Assembly (NCBI GenBank): GCA_947591115.1
Contig: CANQCX010000083.1
Coordinates: 1 to 8,390 of the forward strand
Source: an uncultured Lachnospiraceae bacterium
GTDB lineage: Bacteria; Bacillota; Clostridia; Lachnospirales; Lachnospiraceae
Reading direction: 5' to 3'
Length of the DNA: 8,390 nucleotides
Part shown: positions 1 through 5,216 of the stretch, in pieces
Layout of the letters: each line of letters opens with the position of its first letter
Position numbering within the stretch: position 1 is the stretch's first letter
Notes under the pieces: model-generated
What the model saw: the letters and a program-made list of their open reading frames with translations, nothing else
Told to the model about the DNA's origin: nothing
The model's database searches: none
Program-made: the position numbers and the translations under genes

Positions 1-12
1 AAAGAGGATCAT

Positions 13-846
13 ATGAAATTAGGAGAATATCAGGAACTGATTTATGTAAAAAAAGTAGAATTCGGTATTTATCTTGCCGAACAAACGGACAGCGAACAGC
101 GCGTGCTGCTGCCCGCCAAACAGGTTCCGCCAAACCTTTCCTTAGGGGATCGCCTTCGGGTTTTTCTGTATAAAGATTCTAAGGACAGGCTGATCGCCAC
201 GACGAATTCCCCGAAGCTGACGATGGGCGGCTATGCCGTTCTTCGTGTAAAAGAGGTTGGGAAGCTGGGCGCATTTCTGGACTGGGGATTGGAGAAGGAC
301 CTGTTTCTTCCTTATAAGCAAATGACCGCGAAGATCCAACCGGAGGATGAAATTCTGGTAACGCTGTACATTGATAAAAGCAGCCGCCTCTGCGCAAGCA
401 TGAAAGGGATTTATCATCTTCTTGCTACGGATTCGCCGTATCGGAAGGACGATGTAGTAACCGGACGCGTGTATGAATTCAGCGATAATTTTGGCGCGTT
501 TCTGGCGGTAGACGACCGATATTCCGCGCGGATCCCGCGTCATGAAGATTACCGTTTCCTGAAAATCGGCGACTGCATTCAGGCGAAGGTCACGCAGGTA
601 AAAGAGGATGGAAAACTGGATCTGACGCTTCGGGAAAAGGCGTATGTGCAGATGGACGCAGACGCGGAAAAAGTGCTTGCCCTTTTGGATTCTTATTCCG
701 GAACGCTTCCTTTTACGGAAAAAGCCAGTCCGGAGGTCATCGCAAGGGAAACAGGGTTAAGCAAAAATGCATTTAAACGCGCGGTCGGCCATTTATATAA
801 AGAAAGAAAAATAGATCTGGCAGACGGAAAAATCCGCAGGATTTAA
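13..846 (+). CDS. cvfB: CvfB/YitL-family S1 RNA-binding protein
   Basis: The 277-residue protein has the architecture of the CvfB (Staphylococcus) / YitL (Bacillus) family: three S1-like OB folds followed by a C-terminal winged helix. A divergent S1-like segment spans about residues 5-62. A second S1 domain covers about 70-130, with the family-typical stretch LGAFLDWGLEKDLFLP at 85-100. A third covers about 145-208, with NFGAFLAVDD at 159-168 and LDLTLR at 202-207. The winged helix is about 215-277 (ETGLSKNAFKRAVGHLYKE at 246-264). Family members bind RNA and influence virulence-factor and exoprotein expression in staphylococci; the role in clostridia is not established. The start is supported by AAAGAGG at 1-7, five bases before ATG. 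The length is normal for the family and the gene looks intact. A weak hairpin follows the stop. The promoter lies outside the window. Confidence 0.88.
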   Translation: MKLGEYQELIYVKKVEFGIYLAEQTDSEQRVLLPAKQVPPNLSLGDRLRVFLYKDSKDRLIATTNSPKLTMGGYAVLRVKEVGKLGAFLDWGLEKDLFLPYKQMTAKIQPEDEILVTLYIDKSSRLCASMKGIYHLLATDSPYRKDDVVTGRVYEFSDNFGAFLAVDDRYSARIPRHEDYRFLKIGDCIQAKVTQVKEDGKLDLTLREKAYVQMDADAEKVLALLDSYSGTLPFTEKASPEVIARETGLSKNAFKRAVGHLYKERKIDLADGKIRRI

Positions 847-857
847 AAAAGTAAGTA

Positions 858-876
858 AAAACGGGAAATCCGTTTT
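858..876 (+). terminator. Weak hairpin terminator candidate after cvfB
   Basis: AAAACGG at 858-864 pairs perfectly with CCGTTTT at 870-876 around a short loop, and the T-run forms part of the 3' arm. Only four T residues follow the GC core, so termination is probably partial and ridA may be read from upstream. No convincing separate promoter for ridA was found in 847-900. Confidence 0.45.
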
Positions 877-916
877 ACAAAATAGAACATAAAATCAAGG
901 AAAGAGGGATGAATGA

Positions 917-1294
917 ATGAAAACAGCGATTAGTACAGACAAGGCTCCGGCAGCGATCGGACCGTATTCACAGGCGATTGAAGTAAACGGAATGGTATAT
1001 ACCTCCGGCGTGATACCGGTAATTCCGGAAACAGGAGAGATTCCGGAAGGCTCCGTAGAACAGGCAAAACAGGCATTGAGCAATCTGGCGCATCTGCTGG
1101 AGGCAGCGGGAACCGGTATGGATCAGGTGGTAAAAACTACGGTCTTTATTAAAGAAATGAATGATTTTGGCGCGATCAACGAAGTCTATCAGACATTTTT
1201 TGATGGAGTTTATCCGGCGCGGAGCTGTGTGGAAGTAGCCAGACTTCCAAAAGACGTCATGCTGGAAATTGAAGCGATTGCCGTCAAAGAATAA
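917..1294 (+). CDS. ridA: RidA-family enamine/imine deaminase
   Basis: The 125-residue protein belongs to the YjgF/YER057c/UK114 (Rid) family. These cytosolic trimers hydrolyse reactive 2-aminoacrylate and related enamine/imine intermediates released by PLP enzymes such as threonine/serine dehydratase, giving 2-ketoacids and ammonia. The archetypal RidA residues are all present: Tyr17 in IGPYSQA, Ser30, Arg102 in PARSCVEVARLPKD, and Glu117 in MLEIEAIAV, matching Tyr17, Ser30, Arg105 and Glu120 of the E. coli enzyme. It is therefore probably an active RidA rather than one of the Rid paralogues lacking the arginine. The start at 917 is chosen because GGAAAGAGGG ends at 908, eight bases upstream; two out-of-frame ATGs at 909 and 913 soon hit stops. 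Transcription ends at the strong hairpin 1329-1385. Confidence 0.95.
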   Translation: MKTAISTDKAPAAIGPYSQAIEVNGMVYTSGVIPVIPETGEIPEGSVEQAKQALSNLAHLLEAAGTGMDQVVKTTVFIKEMNDFGAINEVYQTFFDGVYPARSCVEVARLPKDVMLEIEAIAVKE

Positions 1295-1328
1295 GCCGGC
1301 AGCCTTTTTGCATACGATGATTTGACAG

Positions 1329-1385
1329 AAAAAAGAGGATATCCCTCCGGTCATTTCCAATGACTTTTGGGATATCCTCTTTTTT
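1329..1385. terminator. Bidirectional intrinsic terminator between ridA and yjfB
   Basis: A perfect 17-bp inverted repeat (1329-1345 pairing with 1369-1385) starts with six A and ends with six T, so it can end transcription of both convergent genes. The apical part holds a second stem, GTCATT (1350-1355) with AATGAC (1359-1364). The 3' arm stops only five bases from the yjfB stop codon. Confidence 0.92.
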
Positions 1386-1390
1386 GACCG

Positions 1391-1588
1391 TTATACGGAA
1401 ACATCAATATTGCCTCCGAGGTGCGGTGTGACAGAGCGCTCCATCATACGAAGCATACTGTCATTCATCTGCTCGTTCATATCAAGGGTTTTATCCAGCA
1501 TCTTAATGCTGACAGCGCCCGTAAGAGTTGAAGGAGATGAAGCTGCCCGCACAGCACTCAGCGCAGAACCAACATTCATCATATCCAT
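1391..1588 (-). CDS. yjfB: YjfB-family small protein (putative motility-associated)
   Basis: This 65-residue protein begins MDMMNVGSALSAVRAA and ends PHLGGNIDVSV. The N-terminal hydrophobic small-residue segment, the middle Met-rich amphipathic helix (about 28-50) and the C-terminal PHLG-NID motif fit the YjfB family, annotated as putative motility proteins although the biochemical role is unknown. The ATG at 1588 is preferred over an in-frame GTG at 1597 because a GGGG-type ribosome binding site (complement of 1597-1600, extending into AGAAAGGGG) overlaps the GTG and sits eight bases before the ATG. It is the only - strand gene here, convergent with ridA and divergent from the hydrolase gene. 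Presence of this family hints at, but does not prove, a flagellated organism. Confidence 0.8.
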   Translation of the reverse strand: MDMMNVGSALSAVRAASSPSTLTGAVSIKMLDKTLDMNEQMNDSMLRMMERSVTPHLGGNIDVSV

Positions 1589-1621
1589 GCCAAACACCCC
1601 TTTCTGATTTCCGGTAACCTC

Positions 1622-1650
1622 ATTATGTCATAAATGAACAGAAAAAACAA
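1622..1650 (-). promoter_or_regulatory. Probable sigma-A promoter of yjfB
   Basis: On the - strand, TTGTTT (complement of 1645-1650) and CATAAT (complement of 1622-1627) are separated by exactly 17 bases. The -10 matches consensus at five of six positions and the -35 only at its TTG. No sigma-D (TAAA...GCCGATAA) flagellar promoter was seen upstream of the gene. Confidence 0.5.
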
Positions 1651-1683
1651 GAGATTGGGAGTATTTTCCAGTAAAAAATGGGG

Positions 1684-1712
1684 TTGACACATATATGTTG
1701 CTTTGTTATAAT
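1684..1712 (+). promoter_or_regulatory. Consensus sigma-A promoter of the NlpC/P60 hydrolase gene
   Basis: TTGACA (1684-1689) and TATAAT (1707-1712) both match consensus perfectly with a 17-bp spacer, so this is a very strong housekeeping promoter. Transcription should begin near 1719, giving a leader of about 58 bases before ATG 1777. Confidence 0.93.
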
Positions 1713-1726
1713 GACAACGTAACATT

Positions 1727-1743
1727 TGTAACAAATCTGTAAT
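1727..1743 (+). promoter_or_regulatory. WalR (YycF)-type box downstream of the promoter
   Basis: TGTAAC (1727-1732), a five-base gap, then TGTAAT (1738-1743) match the WalR/YycF consensus TGTWAH-N5-TGTWAH. The half-sites lie inside an 11-base direct repeat (1727-1737 and 1738-1748, one mismatch). An opposite-strand half-site-like TGTAAG is the complement of 1748-1753. The box starts about 8 bases after the predicted transcription start, a position that suggests repression or road-block if a WalR-type regulator binds. That it is bound is inference. Confidence 0.5.
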
Positions 1744-1776
1744 AAATCTTACAAGCATACGATATGGAGGAACGTA

Positions 1777-2970
1777 ATGAGAAAAAAAGCAGTGAGATTA
1801 ACGGCTTGCGTTTTGACCGGAGTGCTTTCTACAGGAATGCTGCCTTCCGGTGCGGCTGCAGCACCAACTGCTGGAGTTACAAGTTATACTACGAATATTA
1901 TGACATCGTCTTCCCTTCCGACCGCAGGAGTTTCCCTCGCGTTTACGGAATGCATGGTTAATTCGGAAGGCAATGCAGTGATGGCGAAAGCTTTGCCGGA
2001 GGTAACCGAAAATGAAACTCCGGTTGTAAAATCCGAATATGCGGATATTGCGGTTGCTCAGGTAGACAACTACGTAAATGTCCGTTCCGAACCGAGTGAG
2101 GAGGGCGAGATCCTCGGAAAGCTTTATAACAATTCGGCGGCAACGGTCGTAGAGACAAGCGGCGATTGGTATAAGATCACTTCCGGTTCCGTAACCGGAT
2201 ATGTAAAATCCGAGTTTGTCGTAGTCGGAAACGAAGAACTTTCCAAGAGCGTAGGAAGAAGGGTTGCGACGGTCAATACGGAAACATTAAAAGTCCGTAA
2301 AGAAGCAACGACGGAAAGCGGCATACTTGTGCTGGTTCCGGGCGGAGACGAGCTGACCGTTATCGACGAATCGGTAGAAGGCTGGGTAGGCGTATCGGTT
2401 GGAGAAGATCAGGGTTATGTATCTGCTGATTATGTAGTGCTTTCCACCGTATATACCTATGCGGAGTCCAAAGAGGAAGAAGAAGCCAGATTAAAGAAAG
2501 AAGAAGAAGAACGTCAGGCGGCTGCAGCAGCAGCGGAAGCTGCAAAGAAGAAGAAAAACAAGAAATCTTCTTCCAGCTCGTCTTCCGGAGCAAAGAGCGA
2601 GAAGACTTACAGCGCTCCGAGCGGCTCCAATGGACAGGCAGTTGCAAATTACGCGTGCCAGTTTGTCGGAAATCCATATGTTTACGGCGGGACAAGCCTT
2701 ACGAACGGCGCGGACTGCTCCGGTTTTGTAATGTCGGTATATGGCCAGTTCGGCATCAGCCTGCCGCACAGCTCTTATTCCATGAGGAGCGTTGGCTACG
2801 GCGTAAGCACCAGCGAGATGCAGCCGGGCGATATTATCTGCTACAGCGGCCATGTTGCAATTTATGTTGGAAATAATACCATTGTTCACGCGAGCAATGA
2901 AAGAACCGGTATTAAATACACTTCTCCGGCAAATTACACAAGGATCTTAGCAGTCAGAAGAATCTTCTAG
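1777..2970 (+). CDS. Secreted SH3b-SH3b-NlpC/P60 peptidoglycan hydrolase
   Basis: The 397-residue protein is exported and should cleave peptide stems of peptidoglycan, usually at the D-Glu/L-diamino-acid bond. A signal peptide occupies about 1-28 (MRKKAVR then a hydrophobic core ending GAAAA). Residues 30-88 are a low-conservation region. Two bacterial SH3 domains follow, about 90-148 (YVNVRSEPSEEGEILGKL) and 162-222 (LKVRKEATTESG), probably for wall binding. A charged helix and Ala/Lys/Ser-rich linker covers about 228-285. The C-terminal NlpC/P60 domain (286-397) has catalytic Cys314 in ADCSGF, His359 in SGHVAIYVG and His371 in IVHAS, so it looks active. GGAGG at 1766-1770 lies six bases before ATG. 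The gene is monocistronic, with a perfect promoter upstream and a strong terminator after it. The exact bond cleaved cannot be read from sequence. Confidence 0.93.
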   Translation: MRKKAVRLTACVLTGVLSTGMLPSGAAAAPTAGVTSYTTNIMTSSSLPTAGVSLAFTECMVNSEGNAVMAKALPEVTENETPVVKSEYADIAVAQVDNYVNVRSEPSEEGEILGKLYNNSAATVVETSGDWYKITSGSVTGYVKSEFVVVGNEELSKSVGRRVATVNTETLKVRKEATTESGILVLVPGGDELTVIDESVEGWVGVSVGEDQGYVSADYVVLSTVYTYAESKEEEEARLKKEEEERQAAAAAAEAAKKKKNKKSSSSSSSGAKSEKTYSAPSGSNGQAVANYACQFVGNPYVYGGTSLTNGADCSGFVMSVYGQFGISLPHSSYSMRSVGYGVSTSEMQPGDIICYSGHVAIYVGNNTIVHASNERTGIKYTSPANYTRILAVRRIF

Positions 2971-2984
2971 CAGATGAAAAGGGG

Positions 2985-3020
2985 CGGCTGTATCGGGAAA
3001 TCCCGGTGCGGCCGTTTTTT
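2985..3020 (+). terminator. Strong intrinsic terminator of the hydrolase gene
   Basis: A 13-bp stem (2985-2997 with 3002-3014, three G-U pairs) closes an AAAT loop and is followed by six T (3015-3020). It lies 14 bases after the stop codon. Confidence 0.92.
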
Positions 3021-3226
3021 ATGTCATAGGAAAGGATTTTCACGCCATAAAAAGTTTTGGCGGATGCACTGGTCCTTATTTCCTATTGAAAAAATCGGGG
3101 ATTTTTTTCTCATAATCGGGCGGCGCGGCACGCCGGAAAAGAAGAAAAATGCGGTTCGTCATCTTGCACAAAAAAACAAAATTTTACAACTGCCGGAATC
3201 CGGAAACGGTTTTATCCGGGAAAAAG

Positions 3227-3296
3227 TTATCCACAATCCCGCCGCGGGAAAATGCCAAAAAATGAGTTATACACCGAGTTATTCACGTTATCCACA
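3227..3296 (+). promoter_or_regulatory. DnaA-box cluster
   Basis: Four 9-mers of the TTATNCACA type point the same way. TTATCCACA occurs at 3227-3235 and 3288-3296, both perfect. TTATACACC (3267-3275) and TTATTCACG (3279-3287) each have one mismatch. The last two boxes are directly abutting and the one before is three bases away, a head-to-tail spacing like that in replication origins. dnaA, dnaN and rpmH are not in this window, so an extra-origin DnaA titration or regulatory cluster is the more likely reading. DnaA binding is inferred from the motif. Confidence 0.72.
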
Positions 3297-3400
3297 ACAA
3301 ACGGGCAATTTCGTTCAGGGAAAAGAAGAGAAAAACCAAACAAATGTTTTGTGAAGAAATCATAAAGTTGTCCGGTTTTTTAGAAAAACCAAAAAAAGGA

Positions 3401-3429
3401 TTGACATTTTAAAAGTAAAAAAATGTAAA
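3401..3429 (+). promoter_or_regulatory. Distal promoter candidate for the gene at 3533
   Basis: A perfect -35 TTGACA (3401-3406) is followed after 17 bases by TGTAAA (3424-3429, four of six). The start would be near 3436, giving a leader of about 97 bases that contains the AAAGGAG and mini-ORF at 3513. It lies 104 bases after the DnaA-box cluster. Confidence 0.55.
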
Positions 3430-3493
3430 AAATTGCAAGAAATAGTCACACAATAGGACGGTACGGTTTAAAGAAAAGGAATTTGGGAAATAC

Positions 3494-3522
3494 TTGTAAA
3501 AAAGGAGTGTTTTTGATATACT
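3494..3522 (+). promoter_or_regulatory. Proximal promoter candidate giving a near-leaderless mRNA
   Basis: TTGTAA (3494-3499, four of six) and TATACT (3517-3522, five of six) are 17 bases apart. Transcription would begin around 3528-3533, at or just before ATG 3533. It overlaps the mini-ORF ribosome binding site, so the two start models compete. Confidence 0.45.
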
Positions 3523-3536
3523 TTAAAGCATTATGA
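3513..3536 (+). CDS. Possible 7-codon leader ORF coupled to the next gene
   Basis: AAAGGAG (3501-3507) lies five bases before a TTG at 3513. That frame reads MIYFKAL and ends in TGA at 3534-3536, overlapping ATG 3533 as ATGA. It would deliver ribosomes to a gene with no ribosome binding site of its own. It is far too short to judge by homology, and a TTG start is weak evidence. Confidence 0.3.
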   Translation: MIYFKAL

Positions 3537-4216
3537 TTAAAACGATTGATATAACCGGAATAAAACTGGATAATTACACCATGCGCGAATCCATTATGCA
3601 TCTGGAAAAAAGCATGAGCCAGAATCTGTTTCACACCGTTGAGGAGATCACAATGGATACGCTGCTTTTGGCGGGAAACGACGAAAGAGTAAAGGAAGCG
3701 ATCGAAAAGCTGGACGATACGATCATTGCGGAAAACGGCATTCTGACGGCAGCCGGAAAAAATTCCATGCAGCGTCAGCATGAGATCGAAAACAAGGCGT
3801 TTTTTCAGGAATTGATGAGGCGTCTGGAGCGTAACCGCAAAAAAGTATTTCTTCTGGGGGAGAAGGAAAAAGAAGTTGAGGAGATTTACGCGTTTCTTAC
3901 GGAGGATTTTCCAAGAATGCAGTTTGCAGGCATGGCGGCTATGGAAGACTGTACGGATGAACAGGATGCGATCATCAATGAGATCAATGCGGCGACGCCT
4001 GATGCGGTCATCAGCATTCTGCCGTCCCCGATACAGGAATACTTCCTTTTGGATCATCGGGACAAAATTTCCGCGCTGCTGTGGTACGGAATAGGAAATA
4101 AAAAGCCGGTACACAAAAAGACCGGATTTTGGGACGCCTTAAAACAGAAGCTCCGCGTCATAATGCTGAAAAAGCATATTACGGATTATTATGAGCAGAA
4201 AGAGGATTCCAAATGA
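3533..4216 (+). CDS. Divergent WecB/TagA/CpsF-like glycosyltransferase
   Basis: The 227-residue protein resembles the WecB/TagA/CpsF family, which transfers ManNAc or similar sugars to undecaprenyl-PP-linked GlcNAc in teichoic acid and polysaccharide synthesis. Family-like parts are the opening MIKTIDITGIKLDNYTM, RKKVFLLGEKEKEVEEI (102-118), the FPRMQFAGM element (126-134) and LPSPIQEYFL (163-172), which corresponds to the usual G-PKQE segment. Several hallmarks differ: the segment where the family has Asp-Gly with a catalytic Asp reads AENGIL (66-71), with Asn68, and the RAP-W/LEW-YR region near the end is absent or unrecognisable. It may therefore be inactive, altered in specificity, or only fold-related. 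A stop lies in frame just upstream (3524-3526), and no ribosome binding site is at normal distance. It overlaps the next gene by four bases. Confidence 0.72.
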   Translation: MIKTIDITGIKLDNYTMRESIMHLEKSMSQNLFHTVEEITMDTLLLAGNDERVKEAIEKLDDTIIAENGILTAAGKNSMQRQHEIENKAFFQELMRRLERNRKKVFLLGEKEKEVEEIYAFLTEDFPRMQFAGMAAMEDCTDEQDAIINEINAATPDAVISILPSPIQEYFLLDHRDKISALLWYGIGNKKPVHKKTGFWDALKQKLRVIMLKKHITDYYEQKEDSK

Positions 4217-5088
4217 CAGGAAGAAAACGATACGCGCTCATACGCGATTATCTTTTGATCTTTTTGGGAACGGGACTGCTGGCGCTGGCGTATCAGTGCA
4301 TTTTTGATCCGACGGGTTTGGTTACGGGCGGATTTACCGGACTGGCCATCATTTTAAAAAATGTAACGCGGATATGGCTTCCGCAGGGGATTCCGCTGTG
4401 GCTGACGAACCTTGTGTTAAACATTCCGGTTTTTTGGTTTGCATGGCGGAAAATGGGCGCAAAATTTATCGGCAGGACTTTTTTCGGAACCATGATGCTG
4501 TCGGTGTGGCTGTATTGCCTGCCGGTTACCAATCTGGTGGAAAAAGACTATCTGCTGGCGGCGCTTTTCGGCGGCGTGCTTTCCGGAGCGGGGATCGGCC
4601 TTGTGCTTCGCGCGGGTGCCACTACCGGCGGAACGGATATGGTAGCGGCGCTGGTTCACAGAAAAGTGCGCCACCATACGGTAGCGCAGATCCTGCAGAT
4701 GATCGACGGAGCGGTCGTATTGCTGGGACTTTATGTGTTTGGCGTGCGTCCGACGCTCTATGCCATCGTCGCCATCTATACCGCAACGCAGGTCAGCGAT
4801 GCGCTGCTGGAGGGTTTCAAACGCTCGCGCGCCGCATTTATCATTACTCCCGAATATAAGCAGGTCGCGCAGGCTTTGATGGAGCTGGATCGCGGCGTAA
4901 CGGGACTGCGTGCGCAGGGAATGTATACCAATGAAGAAAAATGCGTCTTGTATTGTGTATTCTCCCCGAAGCAGATTGCTGAGGTAAAGGAAAGGATCGC
5001 CGAAATCGATCCGAACGCGTTTGTCATTGTCTCCGATGTTAGTGAAGTATTGGGCGAAGGATTTCAATCCATAGTGAAAAATTACTAA
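4213..5088 (+). CDS. YitT-family membrane protein with DUF2179 domain
   Basis: The 291-residue protein has the typical YitT layout: about five to six hydrophobic helices in residues 12-200, then a soluble DUF2179 domain (about 206-285). Family signatures are FDPTGLVTGGFTGLAII (31-47), GIGLVLRAGATTGGTDMVA (127-145) and the C-terminal segment beginning AAFIITPEYKQVAQAL (207-222). It should sit in the cytoplasmic membrane with the C-terminal domain in the cytoplasm. The family's transport substrate is not established. The start overlaps the preceding stop as ATGA, and AGAGG (4201-4205) sits seven bases upstream, so it is translated with the TagA-like gene. A terminator follows. The length is normal and no defect is seen. 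Confidence 0.92.
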   Translation: MTGRKRYALIRDYLLIFLGTGLLALAYQCIFDPTGLVTGGFTGLAIILKNVTRIWLPQGIPLWLTNLVLNIPVFWFAWRKMGAKFIGRTFFGTMMLSVWLYCLPVTNLVEKDYLLAALFGGVLSGAGIGLVLRAGATTGGTDMVAALVHRKVRHHTVAQILQMIDGAVVLLGLYVFGVRPTLYAIVAIYTATQVSDALLEGFKRSRAAFIITPEYKQVAQALMELDRGVTGLRAQGMYTNEEKCVLYCVFSPKQIAEVKERIAEIDPNAFVIVSDVSEVLGEGFQSIVKNY

Positions 5089-5097
5089 CTATTTTTG

Positions 5098-5148
5098 AAA
5101 AAAAGGGAGGAATTGCATAAAAAATGCACATTTCCCCTTTCTTTTTTT
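5098..5148 (+). terminator. Intrinsic terminator after the YitT gene
   Basis: TGCAT/ATGCA forms the top of an imperfect stem that extends through A-rich/GGGAGG and CCCC/T-rich arms, ending in seven T (5142-5148). The TGCATAAA arm (5114-5121) could instead pair with TTTATGCA at 5153-5160, which would open the hairpin. Confidence 0.72.
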
Positions 5149-5216
5149 GGCTTTATGCATTAAAATAAGAGTTGGTATTTATGCAAATAGCGAATATGGG
5201 GAGAAGGAGAACAGCT

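Larger units (their letters stand above)
3021..3532. other. Gene-free intergenic region with origin-like signals
   Basis: No credible gene is seen in these roughly 510 bases; the open frame 2974-3354 runs through the terminator hairpin and has a composition unlike a protein. Visible structure includes an AAAAAATC/GATTTTTT hairpin (3089-3107), a GC hairpin near 3120-3135, the near-palindrome CCGGAATCCGG (3193-3203), the DnaA-box array 3227-3296 with a TCCCG/CGGGA hairpin (3237-3249) between boxes, an 11-base direct repeat GAAAAACCAAA (3330-3340 and 3383-3393), a GGTTTTT/AAAAACC hairpin (3374-3390) and a very A-rich tract about 3384-3435. Confidence 0.7.

Noticed and set aside
968..1360. - strand open frame of 130 codons over ridA
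   Set aside because: It overlaps a clear ridA and runs through the terminator hairpin; no protein family is recognisable.
3089..3107. AAAAAATC/GATTTTTT hairpin as a terminator
   Set aside because: The stem is nearly all A-T with a three-base loop and no gene is left to terminate after the strong hairpin at 2985-3020.
3212..3220. TTATCCGGG as a fifth DnaA box
   Set aside because: Two of the three bases that should read ACA differ, which is too weak to count.
2974..3354. Open frame of 126 codons after the hydrolase gene
   Set aside because: It begins inside the terminator hairpin, spans the DnaA boxes, is overly rich in Lys/Arg and resembles no known family; read as chance.
3200..3450. Full chromosomal replication origin
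   Set aside because: DnaA boxes and an A-rich tract are present, but no dnaA/dnaN/rpmH neighbours or DnaA-trio (TAG repeats) next to the last box; kept only as a DnaA-box cluster.
3446..4114. Long - strand open frame of 222 codons
   Set aside because: It is antisense to the TagA-like gene, which has family homology and operon coupling; its translation is His/Gln/Phe/Arg-rich like a shadow frame.
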